64,000 nucleotides of DNA from Polaribacter sp. NJDZ03 (GCF_019263805.1 NZ_CP079195.1:127501-191500); one strand, 5' to 3'. Positions 8,446 through 17,241 are shown, counted from the first letter of the stretch. Notes: generated by a model not told the origin, from the letters alone. Translations and numbers: made by a program.

Positions 8446-8793
8446 TTAGTCTTGCTGGTCTGTTGCAATTCCAAAATAAACCCAAGTAACATTTTCTAAA
8501 AAAGGATTGTTCATGGAGTGGAATTCTCCTTGTTCAATAGTGATACAATCTCCAGGAACTACAATCATTTTATTAGCATTCACAATAAATTCTACTTTAC
8601 CAGATTGTATATAAAAAACTTCGTACATGGTATCATGTTTATGCGTTTCTACAGTTTGTCCGGGAGTAAATGTGGCAGCACCAAACATCATTAATTGAGG
8701 AACAATTCCTTTTTCTATAAATACTTTTTTCTTGATATCGTCATTATGACTAGTGCCAATTTCTGGTAATGTGTTGGTGTGTGTAAGTTTCAT
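8446..8793 (-). CDS. Small cupin-domain protein
   Basis: 115 residues forming one cupin barrel. The first motif is VETHKHDTMYEVFYIQSGKV (two His and a Glu as metal ligands), and the second contains PGDCITIEQGEFHSMNNPF with the last His. These would bind one divalent metal. Mono-cupins of this size act as isomerases, dioxygenases or sugar/ligand sensors, and nothing here narrows it. It lies about 150 bp upstream of the amidohydrolase on the same strand, which is only weak evidence for a shared pathway. Confidence 0.75.
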   Translation of the reverse strand: MKLTHTNTLPEIGTSHNDDIKKKVFIEKGIVPQLMMFGAATFTPGQTVETHKHDTMYEVFYIQSGKVEFIVNANKMIVVPGDCITIEQGEFHSMNNPFLENVTWVYFGIATDQQD

Positions 8794-9058
8794 TGTAGCA
8801 TAATTATGAAATTCGAAAGGACAGAAAGAATTAATAGATGTAATTAATTATTTGTATAGAATTTAGTTTAAAAATAAGCAATATGTCTGGTTGAGCGCAG
8901 TAGAAACCTAATTTTTTAATCTAATAGTTCTCGACTGCGCTCGAACTGACATTGTTGAGTTTAAAAACTAAAAAAAAGAAACAGTAGGTTAATCTAAAAT
9001 TAGGTGTTTATCTACTTACTTATAACATTTAATTTTAAAAAAAAAAAAGGGACAAATA
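8794..9058. other. Intergenic region holding one isolated palindrome
   Basis: Apart from the inverted repeat at 8883-8953, listed separately, this is AT-rich DNA with no ORF or recognisable signal. The cupin gene's promoter should lie at its left end. Confidence 0.5.
8883..8953. repeat. Isolated REP-like inverted repeat, GCGCAGTCGAG subtype
   Basis: Two arms of about 26 bp (8883-8908 and 8927-8953) contain GAGCGCAGT and ACTGCGCTC and both end in ATGTC/GACAT. About six positions do not pair. The TGACAT end and overall size match the units of the big array at 12.3-14.4 kb, but the core differs, so this is a related palindrome family in single copy. Confidence 0.65.
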
Positions 9059-9061
9059 AAA

Positions 9062-9089
9062 AAACCTCTCTGAATATACAGAGAGGTTT
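9062..9089 (-). terminator. Terminator after htpG
   Basis: Perfect 11-bp stem AAACCTCTCTG/CAGAGAGGTTT with a 6-nt loop, followed on the minus strand by a T-run. Confidence 0.85.
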
Positions 9090-9114
9090 ATAATTTATCT
9101 GTGGCGATTCGCCA

Positions 9115-11019
9115 CTATTTAATTAACGCGTAAGAACGTTTTATAAAGTTTGTTAACTCTTCACCATGTAAAAGGTTCTGAGATAATTTAGCTAAATCAA
9201 AAGCTTGAGAAATTAAACCTTTCTGAGCCGCTTCATCTTTATTATTTAAGATATCAGAAACTAATGGGCTGTTTGTATTAACTACTAAGTTATACATGTC
9301 TGGGAAATTACCCATTCCCATCATTCCACCACCACCAGAAGCTTGCATTTCTTTCATTCTACGCATAAATTCTGGAACTGTAATCATAAACGGAGAAGAA
9401 GCAGAGTCCATCGCTTCTAATTGAACCGTATAAGTTTTAGAATTTACGGCACCTTCAATAATTGGTTTTAAAGTTGCAATTTCATCCTCAGATAATTTAG
9501 AAATTACGTTTTCGTCTTTCTTAATTAAATTATCTAAGTGATCTGCATCAACTCTAGAGAATTTTACTTTAGCATCACCACCTTCTAATTTCTGCATTAA
9601 ATGCGAAATAATAGGAGAATCTAATAACAATACTTCATATCCTTTTGCTGTTGCATCTTGAATATAACTGTGTTGTGCTTCTTTGTTTGATGTATATAAA
9701 AGAACGTGATTTCCTTCTTTATCAGTCTGAGAATCTTTTGTTTTTTCAATTAATTCATCAAACGTAAAATAGGTGTCTGCAACTGTTGGGTACAATGCAA
9801 ATTTCTTCGCTTTGTCAAAGAATTTATCTTCAGACAACATTCCGTACTCAATAATTACTTTAATATCATTCCATTTTGTTTCAAAATCTGCTCTGTCTTT
9901 TTTGAAGATAGAAGATAATTTATCGGCTACTTTTTTAGTAATGTAACCAGAAATTTTCTTTACTGCTCCGTCTGCTTGTAAACCAGAACGAGAAACGTTT
10001 AAAGGAATGTCTGGAGAATCGATTACACCTTTTAGCATTTGTAAGAAATCAGGAACAATTCCTTCTACATTATCCGTTACAAAAACTTGGTTTTGGTATA
10101 ATTGAATTTTGTCCTTTTGCATATCCATTGATGTAGATAACTTAGGGAAAAATAAAATACCTGTTAAGTTAAAAGGATAATCTACATTTAAATGAATGTG
10201 GAATAAAGACTCTTCAAATTGCATTGGATACAATTCTCTGTAGAAGTTTTCATAATCTTCATCACTTAAATCTGCAGGCGCTTTTGTCCAAGCAGGTTCT
10301 GTATTATTGATGATATTATCAACTGTAATTTTTTTATGAGGCTCTGTAGTTTCTTTCCCTTCAGCATCTGTTGTAGTTGCAGGTGTAAACTCAGGATCGT
10401 CAATTTCTTCTGTTCCAAATTTAATTGGCACTTGGTTAAAACGGTTGTATTTGTTTAATAAACCACCAATTTTACTTTCTTCTAAGAAGTCTAAAGAATC
10501 TTCTGCAACGTGCAAAATAATTTCTGTACCTCTGTCTGCTTTATCGCTTTCTACTAATGTAAATTCTGGAGAACCATCACAAGTCCAATGTGCAGCAGGT
10601 TCGTCTTTAAAAGACTTTGTAATTAATTCTACTTTTTCTGCAACCATAAAAGCAGAGTAAAAACCTAGTCCGAAATGACCAATAATTCCTGCTTCGTTGT
10701 CTTTATATTTATCTAAAAACTCTTCAGCTCCAGAAAATGCAATTTGGTTGATGTATTTTTCAACCTCATCTGCAGTCATTCCTAAACCTTGATCTTTAAT
10801 TGTAATTGTTTTAGCTTCTTTATCGATGCTTACTTCAATTTTAGCATCACCTAATTCAGTTTTTGCTTCACCAATAGCAATTAAGTGTTTTAATTTAGAA
10901 GTTGCATCTGTTCCGTTAGAAATTAATTCACGTAAAAAGATTTCGTGATCTGAATACAAGAACTTTTTAATTAGTGGAAAAATATTTTCTACTGATACAT
11001 TAATATTTCCTTTTGCCAT
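9115..11019 (-). CDS. htpG: Molecular chaperone HtpG (Hsp90)
   Basis: 634 residues, full length for bacterial Hsp90. The N-terminal GHKL ATPase domain shows ELISNGTDATSKL (magnesium-binding Asn), DQGLGMTADEV and GHFGLGFYSAFMVAEKVEL (the lid and G-box). The middle domain has NVSRSGLQAD, which supplies the catalytic Arg, and the C-terminal dimerisation domain carries a Gly/Met-rich segment SGGGGMMGMGNFP. It refolds client proteins in the cytoplasm. The gene is monocistronic with a clear terminator, and about 295 bp of non-coding DNA upstream separate it from the divergent ketosynthase gene. Confidence 0.97.
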   Translation of the reverse strand: MAKGNINVSVENIFPLIKKFLYSDHEIFLRELISNGTDATSKLKHLIAIGEAKTELGDAKIEVSIDKEAKTITIKDQGLGMTADEVEKYINQIAFSGAEEFLDKYKDNEAGIIGHFGLGFYSAFMVAEKVELITKSFKDEPAAHWTCDGSPEFTLVESDKADRGTEIILHVAEDSLDFLEESKIGGLLNKYNRFNQVPIKFGTEEIDDPEFTPATTTDAEGKETTEPHKKITVDNIINNTEPAWTKAPADLSDEDYENFYRELYPMQFEESLFHIHLNVDYPFNLTGILFFPKLSTSMDMQKDKIQLYQNQVFVTDNVEGIVPDFLQMLKGVIDSPDIPLNVSRSGLQADGAVKKISGYITKKVADKLSSIFKKDRADFETKWNDIKVIIEYGMLSEDKFFDKAKKFALYPTVADTYFTFDELIEKTKDSQTDKEGNHVLLYTSNKEAQHSYIQDATAKGYEVLLLDSPIISHLMQKLEGGDAKVKFSRVDADHLDNLIKKDENVISKLSEDEIATLKPIIEGAVNSKTYTVQLEAMDSASSPFMITVPEFMRRMKEMQASGGGGMMGMGNFPDMYNLVVNTNSPLVSDILNNKDEAAQKGLISQAFDLAKLSQNLLHGEELTNFIKRSYALIK

Positions 11020-11314
11020 TTTATATTTATTTAATTTTGAGGTTGCTACTTCGTGTGATTTTTTTTCTAAAAAACGTATCGAGAAGTTTTAATTATTCTC
11101 TAAAGACACTTTTTCTATCTTAAAAATTCACCTGAATTGACAAACAGTTATTATTTATAATTTGATATAGGTTATTCAAAAAAAATACCAAAGAGAATTT
11201 TATGACAAGATGACAGAAATATTATTTTAATGGCAACTGTTTCATTTATTTTTATAAATTAGTACTTTTACGTATTAAGACTTTGCTAAAAAATCAAAAA
11301 AACAATATATAATT

Positions 11315-12322
11315 ATGTATAATTCAAAAATAACGGGACTTGGCTATTATGTTCCAGAGAATGTTGTTACCAATAATGACTTAAAAGAGTTCATGGAAAC
11401 TTCAGATGAATGGATTCAAGAACGAACAGGAATTAAAGAAAGACGTTGGATAGACCCAAAAACAGAAGACACAACGGCAGTTATGGGCGCAAAAGCATCT
11501 AGAATTGCAATTGAAAGAGCTGGTTTAACAAAAGATGATATCGATTTTATTGTGTTTGCAACTTTAAGTCCAGATATGTATTTTCCTGGAGGTGGAGTTC
11601 AAGTACAAGAAATGTTAGATATGGGGACAATTCCGGCTTTAGATGTACGTAACCAATGTTCTGGTTTTATTTATGCAATGTCTGTTGCAGACCAATTTAT
11701 AAAAACAGGAATGTATAAAAATGTTTTAGTAATTGGTGCTGAAAATCATTCTGGAGGATTAGACAAATCGACAAGAGGGAGAAATATTTCGGTTATTTTT
11801 GGTGATGGAGCAGGAGCAGCTGTACTTTCTAGAAGTGAAGAAGCAGGAAAAGGAATTTTATCTACTCATTTACATTCGGAAGGAAAACATGCAAAAGAAT
11901 TGGTTTTAGAAGGACCGTCTACCGGAAAATGGGTTCCAGGAATTATAGAAAGAAATGATCCAGATGATGTTTCATATTTCCCGTATATGAATGGTCAGTT
12001 TGTTTTTAAACACGCAATAACACGTTTTTCTGAAGCTATTGTAGAAGGTTTAGCTGCAAATAAATTAGAGAAAGAAGATATTGATATGTTAATTCCGCAT
12101 CAAGCAAATTTACGTATCGCACAGTTTATACAAAAGAAGTTTAAATTGTCTGATGACAGGGTTTTTAATAATATTCAAAAATACGGAAACACCACAGCTG
12201 CTTCTGTAATTATTGCTTTAACCGAAGCGTGGGAAGAAGGAAAAATAAAGGACAACGATTTAGTTGTTTTAGCTGCTTTTGGAAGTGGATTTACTTGGGG
12301 TTCTGTTATTATCCGTTGGTAA
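11315..12322 (+). CDS. 3-oxoacyl-ACP synthase III family protein
   Basis: 335 residues of the FabH/ketosynthase III fold. The triad is visible: C115 in VRNQCSGFIYAM, His in LIPHQANLRI, and Asn in KYGNTTAAS. The N-terminal SDEWIQERTGIKERR and the GDGAGAAVLS loop are FabH hallmarks. It should condense an acyl-CoA starter with malonyl-ACP. Flavobacteria often have several paralogues, and without the fab/plsX cluster next to it I cannot say it is the housekeeping fabH. A -7-like TACTTTTA at 11263-11270 lies upstream. The tandem palindrome array begins right after its stop codon. Confidence 0.88.
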   Translation: MYNSKITGLGYYVPENVVTNNDLKEFMETSDEWIQERTGIKERRWIDPKTEDTTAVMGAKASRIAIERAGLTKDDIDFIVFATLSPDMYFPGGGVQVQEMLDMGTIPALDVRNQCSGFIYAMSVADQFIKTGMYKNVLVIGAENHSGGLDKSTRGRNISVIFGDGAGAAVLSRSEEAGKGILSTHLHSEGKHAKELVLEGPSTGKWVPGIIERNDPDDVSYFPYMNGQFVFKHAITRFSEAIVEGLAANKLEKEDIDMLIPHQANLRIAQFIQKKFKLSDDRVFNNIQKYGNTTAASVIIALTEAWEEGKIKDNDLVVLAAFGSGFTWGSVIIRW

Positions 12323-12323
12323 A

Positions 12324-14400
12324 AAGGTGATTTTAAACTAAAATGTTTTCAATTTAGATATAGAACTCAATTTAAATTCAAAATGTCATACAGAGCTTGT
12401 CGAAGTGTAACTTAAATGGTCTTCGACAAGCTCTGTATGACATTTGTTTTCTAAATTGTTCTTTTGGAATGATTTGTTAAAAATGTGATTTTAACCTAAA
12501 ATATTTTCAATTTAAATATGGAAACCCAATTGAAATTATAAATGTCACACAGAGCTTGTCGAAGTGTAACTTAAATGGTCTTCGACAAGCTCAGACTGAC
12601 ATTCGTTTTCTAAATTGTTCTTTTGGAATGATTGGTAAAAAATGTGATTTTAAACTGAAATGTTTTTAATTTAAATATGAAAACCCAATTCAAACTCTAA
12701 ATGTCACACAGAGCTTGTCGAAGTGGAGCTAAATGATCTTCGACAGGCTCAGACTGACATTCGTTTGCTAGATTGTTATTTTAGATTGATGGATGAAAAA
12801 TGTGATTTTAAACTAAAATATAATCAAGTTAAAACGTAAAGTCAATTAAAGTTCTAAATGTCACACTGAGCTTGTCGAAGTGTAACTTAAATGGTCTTCG
12901 ACAAGCTCAGACTGACATTCGTTTTCTAAATTGTTTTTTTAGAATGATTGGTTAAAAAGGTGATTTTAAACTAAAATATTTTCAATTTAAATCTAGAAAT
13001 CCAATTAAAACTCTAAATGTCACACAGAGCTTGTCGAAGTGCAATCTAAATTGTCTTCGACAAGCTCAGACTGACATTTGTTTTCTAAATTGTTCTTTTA
13101 GAATTATTGACGAAAAATGTGATTTTAAACTAAAATGGTATCAATTTAAATATGGAAACCCAATTAAAACTCTAAATGTCACACTGAGCTTGTCGAAGTG
13201 CAATACCTAAAAACTAAATTATGAGAATTTATTATGTCTACATTTTACTATGCTCTGATAATTCTTATTACACAGGAATGACAAACAATTTAGAAAGAAG
13301 GTTGTTTGAGCATAAGTCAGGAAAAAGTAAAGATTCCTATACTTTTTCTAGACTACCAATTGAATTGAAATGGTATTTAGAATGTTCAGATTCGAGAGAT
13401 GCAATTCAATATGAAAAGAAAATTAAAGGTTGGTCTCATAGAAAAAAGAAAGCTTTGATTGATGAAAATTGGAGTGATTTAGTAAAGTTTTCTAAAAACT
13501 ATTCAGAAAACGAGGATTCTAGAATATAGTCAAGTTAAAATTCAAAATGTCACACAGAGCTTGTCGAAGTGTAACTTAAATGATCTTCGACAAGCTCAGA
13601 CTGACATCCATTTTCTAAATTGTTCTTTTAGAATTATTGATGAAAAATGTGATTTTAAACTAAAATGGTTTCAATTTAAATATGGAAAACCAATTAAAAT
13701 TCGAATTGTCACACTGAGCTTGTCGAAGTGCAGTAAAAAGGTCTTCGACAGGCTCAGACTGACATCCATTTTCTAAATTGTTCTTTTAGAATTATTGACG
13801 AAAAATGTGATTTTAAACTAAAATGGTTTCAATTTAAATATGGAAAACCAATTAAAATTCTAATTGTCACACAGAGCTTGTCGAAGTGTAAGTTAAATGG
13901 TCTTCGACAAACTCAGACTGACATTTGTTTTCTAAATTGTTCTTTTAGAATTATTGACGAAAAATATGATTTTAAACTAAAATGGTATCAATTTAAATAT
14001 GGAAAACCAATTAAAATTCTAAATGTCACACTGAGCTTGTCGAAGTGTAACTTAAATGGTCTTCGACAAGCTCAGACTGACATTTGTTTTCTAAATTGTT
14101 CTTTTAGAATTATTGACGAAAAATATGATTTTAAACTAAAATGGTATCAATTTAAATATGGAAAACCAATTAAAATTCTAAATGTCACACAGAGCTTGTC
14201 GAAGTGCAGTAAAAAGGTCTTCGACAGGCTCAGACTGACATTCGTTTGCTAGATTGTTATTTTAGATTGATGGATGAAAAATGTGATTTTAAACTAAAAT
14301 ATAATCAAGTTAAAACGTAAACCAATTAAAACTCAAAATGTCACACTGACCTTGTTGAAGTGCAGCCTAATGGTCTTCAATAGACTCAAACTGACATACA
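12324..14400. repeat. Tandem array of twelve REP-like palindromic units
   Basis: Twelve palindromes start at 12384, 12543, 12702, 12859, 13018, 13177, 13548, 13707, 13865, 14024, 14183 and 14339, giving a step of 156-159 bp except where the GIY-YIG gene is inserted. Each unit has a left arm TGTCACAC(A/T)GAGCTTGTC plus GAAG, a loop of about 15 nt, and a right arm CTTCGACAAGCTCAGACTG plus ACA. A conserved spacer of about 100 bp containing GTGATTTTAAACTAAAAT follows. Unit 6 keeps only its left arm. Unit 12 is degenerate. A partial spacer (12324-12383) precedes unit 1 immediately after the ketosynthase stop. The array fills the space between two convergent genes. Confidence 0.95.
13221..13529 (+). 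CDS. GIY-YIG nuclease family protein inside the palindrome array
   Basis: 102 residues forming one GIY-YIG domain of the YhbQ/UPF0213 type. The GIY strand is Y5-V-Y7 and the YIG strand Y17-T-G19 in YYTGMTNNLERRL; catalytic-type Arg R26/R27, H31 and the metal-binding Glu E65 in YEKKIKGW follow. All expected residues are present, so an active single-strand or structure-specific nuclease is plausible. The gene starts 20 bp after the surviving left arm of palindrome unit 6 and takes the place of that unit's right arm and most of its spacer. The next unit begins 18 bp after its stop. Small GIY-YIG genes are repeatedly seen beside this palindrome in flavobacteria, which suggests a REP/RAYT-like partnership; that function is inference. 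Confidence 0.9.
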   Translation: MRIYYVYILLCSDNSYYTGMTNNLERRLFEHKSGKSKDSYTFSRLPIELKWYLECSDSRDAIQYEKKIKGWSHRKKKALIDENWSDLVKFSKNYSENEDSRI

Positions 14401-14426
14401 CTTCAAAAACACTATTAAAAAACTAC

Positions 14427-15521
14427 TTATTTACTAGCATTAGGATAATCGGTATAACCTTTAGCTCCTTGAGTGTAAAAAGTATCTTGATCCCATTCTG
14501 CTAATTCTAAGTTGTTTTCAAAACGTTCTACTAAATCTGGGTTAGAGATAAAAGGTTTACCATAAGCAACTAAATCAGCATTTCCATCTTCTAGTACTTT
14601 ATTTCCTTTTTCTTTATCAAACGAAGTGTTAATCATTAGAGTTCCATTATATAGCGGACGGAAATGTTTTGCAATTTCTGTTACAGCAAAAGGAACATCA
14701 GAAACATCTGTAAAAGGCTCAGAAAGATGAACGTATGCTAAATTGTAATCGTTTAATTTTTTAATAATGTATTCGAATGTTGGTATGGTTTCTTCGTCTA
14801 AATTAATACCAAACATACCGTTTAAAGAAGGATTGAAACGTACACCTATTTTTTCTTGAGGAATAACTTCTTTCATTGCATCTAAAACTTCAAAAAAGAA
14901 ACGGGTTTTGTTTTCAATGCTTCCACCATATTCATCTGTTCTTGTATTTGAACAGTTTGTGAAAAATTGATGAAATAAATAACCATTAGAAGAGTGAATT
15001 TCTACGCCATCAAAACCTGCTTTTACGGCATTTGCAGCGGCATTTTTAAAATCATTAACCGTAGTTTTAATATCTTCAATAGTCATTTCTTTTGGAGTAA
15101 CGGTGTCTTTAAAACCTTCTACAGTAAAAGATTGTGCGTTTGGGTTTATAGCTGATGCAGAAAGAGGTAAGCCTCCATTATGAAAATCTGGGTGCGACAT
15201 TCTACCTACATGCCATAATTGAATAAAGATTTTTCCATCTTTATCATGTACACGTTTCGTTACTTTTTTCCAACCTGCTACCTGCTCTTCAGAGTATATT
15301 CCTGGCGTATAAATATAACCAACAGCATCTTTAGATACTTGCGATCCTTCTGTGATAATTAAACCGGCAGAAGCACGTTGCTCATAATACAAACCTTGTA
15401 ATTCGTTCGTAGCTACATTACCTTCGTTATCTGCTCTACTACGTGTCATGGGAGCCATTACAACTCTATTTTTTAAATTGATATGCTTATTATATGGAGT
15501 TAATAATTGTTGCTTTTTCAT
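14427..15521 (-). CDS. Alkene reductase, Old Yellow Enzyme family (NemA-like)
   Basis: 364 residues forming an FMN-dependent TIM barrel that should use NAD(P)H to reduce activated C=C bonds or nitro compounds. Visible blocks are the N-terminal NRVVMAPMTRSRADNEG, QLWHVGRMSHPDF, the substrate-binding pair in VEIHSSNGYLFHQFF (HxxN), and NTRTDEYGGSIENKTRFFFEV, a signature loop. It runs into the palindrome array on its 3' side. The Crp-family regulator behind it is on the same strand, about 90 bp upstream, and could respond to the same electrophile or redox stress, but this is only position. Confidence 0.9.
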   Translation of the reverse strand: MKKQQLLTPYNKHINLKNRVVMAPMTRSRADNEGNVATNELQGLYYEQRASAGLIITEGSQVSKDAVGYIYTPGIYSEEQVAGWKKVTKRVHDKDGKIFIQLWHVGRMSHPDFHNGGLPLSASAINPNAQSFTVEGFKDTVTPKEMTIEDIKTTVNDFKNAAANAVKAGFDGVEIHSSNGYLFHQFFTNCSNTRTDEYGGSIENKTRFFFEVLDAMKEVIPQEKIGVRFNPSLNGMFGINLDEETIPTFEYIIKKLNDYNLAYVHLSEPFTDVSDVPFAVTEIAKHFRPLYNGTLMINTSFDKEKGNKVLEDGNADLVAYGKPFISNPDLVERFENNLELAEWDQDTFYTQGAKGYTDYPNASK

Positions 15522-15609
15522 CTAATATTGATTTTTATATTGTTATAATCTATACAAAATTACAAGATTAGAAATCTAATATTATTGACTTAGATCAATT
15601 AAGAAAGAT

Positions 15610-16203
15610 TTAACCTTTAAGTTGTCGCCTTACTCGACTTAAGTTTTCTGGAGAAACTCCTAAATAATTTGCAATGTCATAATTAGGTACTCTATCTTCT
15701 ATGTTTGGGTAAGAGTGGCAAAACTCTAAGTAACGTTCTTGCGTATTTTTCTCTAATGTAGATAAAATTCTTTTTCGCTGCGCGATGAATGCCTTGGTTG
15801 TTAAAATTCTAAAATAACGCTCAAAAATAGGTGCTTCAGTATAAATTTTTTGAAGATTATTATAGCTTATAGATAATAATTTAGAGTCTTCTATGGCTTC
15901 TATATGTAATAGGGAAGGTATCTGATTGTAAAAAGCATCAAAATCTCCTATCCACCAATTTTCTATTGCAAACTGAATGATGTGTCTATGTCCTTTATCA
16001 TCAGAATAATAAGCTTTTAAACAACCTTTAACAACAAAATATTCATGTTTTACAATGGCGCTAGGTAATGACAAAAACTGACCTTTTGGTATAGACGTTT
16101 CCGTTAAAACAGCATTAAATAATTGCAAATCAATAGCTGATGGAGTAATATAGTTATTGATGTGATTTGTTATAGATAGATACATATTACAAAGATGCAT
16201 CAA
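15610..16203 (-). CDS. Crp/Fnr family transcriptional regulator
   Basis: About 197 residues. The N-terminal cyclic-nucleotide-like beta-roll includes GQFLSLPSAIVKHEYFVVKGCLKAYY, then RHIIQFAIENWWIGDFDAF. The C-terminal winged helix ends in NYDIANYLGVSPENLSRVRRQL, with a recognition helix SPENLSRVRR. There are no conserved FNR cysteines at the N-terminus and the cAMP-phosphate cassette is not conserved, so the effector is unknown. This is the small flavobacterial subtype of about 190 residues. The true start may be the third Met (MYLSI, 16185). It sits upstream of the alkene reductase in the same direction. Confidence 0.85.
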   Translation of the reverse strand: MMHLCNMYLSITNHINNYITPSAIDLQLFNAVLTETSIPKGQFLSLPSAIVKHEYFVVKGCLKAYYSDDKGHRHIIQFAIENWWIGDFDAFYNQIPSLLHIEAIEDSKLLSISYNNLQKIYTEAPIFERYFRILTTKAFIAQRKRILSTLEKNTQERYLEFCHSYPNIEDRVPNYDIANYLGVSPENLSRVRRQLKG

Positions 16204-16242
16204 TCATTATTTATTTAAAGTAAAATGTTTTTTTTATTTAAT

Positions 16243-17241
16243 TTATTTTTCAAATATAACTTCATTTTTTGTTTTAATATTTTTTTCAAAATTAGAAATA
16301 TTTTCAAAAGTTATTTTGGCTATTTGTTCTAATGCCTCTTTTGTTAAAAACCCTTGGTGAGCGGTAATTAATACATTTGGGAAGCTTATCAATCTTAATA
16401 TTAATTCATCGAGAATAATGTTTTCAGATAAATCTTTAAAAAACAGCTTTTCTTCTTGTTCATATACATCAATTCCTAAATAACCTATTTTTTGAGACTT
16501 TAAGGCTTTTATAGCATCTTTACTGTTAACCAAACCACCTCTACTGGTATTAATTAGCATGACACCTTTTTTCATTTTTGAAAATGTTTTATTATTCATT
16601 AAATGATGTGTTTCTGGTGTAAGTGGGCAATGTAAAGAAATAATATCTGATACTTTTATAAGTTCATCAAAGGGTAAATATGTTACACCTTGTTTTATTA
16701 ATTCTTTATTTTCATAAACATCATATGCAACAACTTTACAACCAAAGCCTAACATTATCTTAGAAAAAGCTTCACCAATTCTACCTGTTCCAATTACACC
16801 AACAGTTTTTGTATATAGATTAAAACCTATTAATTTTTCTAAAGAAAAATTACCTTCTCTAACTCTATTATATGCTTTATGTGTTTTTCTGTTTAATGTC
16901 ATTATTAAAGCCACAGCTTGTTCTGCAACGGCATGAGGAGAGTAGGCGGGAACCCTTACAACGGTAATGTTATTTTTTGCAGCAGCTTCTAAATCTATAT
17001 TATTAAAGCCGGCACAACGTAAGGCTATTAACTTTATACCATTTTTAGCTATTTTTTCTATTGTTTCTGCTTCTAGTTTGTCATTTACAAAAACACAGAC
17101 AGCATTAAAACCTAAAGCTAAATTGGTTGTTTTATAATTTAAGGATTCTTCAAAATAAGTAATAGAATGTTCCCTTTTTGTATTGTATTTTTCTAATGAC
17201 TCCTTATCATAAGATTTTGTACTAAAAACGGCTATTTTCAT
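16243..17241 (-). CDS. ldhA: D-2-hydroxyacid dehydrogenase (D-lactate dehydrogenase type)
   Basis: 332 residues. An N-terminal substrate domain is split by the NAD-binding Rossmann fold with VGVIGTGRIGEAF. The catalytic Arg lies in INTSRGGLVN, the Glu near GIDVYEQEE, and the catalytic His in LITAHQGFLTKEAL. Length and order match LdhA, which interconverts pyruvate and D-lactate. Substrate choice within the family is inferred from similarity of the C-terminal half. It lies just upstream of the Crp-type regulator gene, which could be linked functionally (fermentation or redox control). Confidence 0.85.
   Translation of the reverse strand: MKIAVFSTKSYDKESLEKYNTKREHSITYFEESLNYKTTNLALGFNAVCVFVNDKLEAETIEKIAKNGIKLIALRCAGFNNIDLEAAAKNNITVVRVPAYSPHAVAEQAVALIMTLNRKTHKAYNRVREGNFSLEKLIGFNLYTKTVGVIGTGRIGEAFSKIMLGFGCKVVAYDVYENKELIKQGVTYLPFDELIKVSDIISLHCPLTPETHHLMNNKTFSKMKKGVMLINTSRGGLVNSKDAIKALKSQKIGYLGIDVYEQEEKLFFKDLSENIILDELILRLISFPNVLITAHQGFLTKEALEQIAKITFENISNFEKNIKTKNEVIFEK

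Noticed and set aside
13561..14252. Two apparent ORFs with repeated LSLSKCNLNGLRQAQTD-like sequence
   Set aside because: These are translations of the palindrome units and spacers read through without a stop. They have no start signal and only exist because the repeat period of 159 is a multiple of 3.
12384..14396. CRISPR array
   Set aside because: The period is 159 bp, the repeats are palindromic over nearly 60 bp, and the spacers are alike in all units; no cas gene is present.
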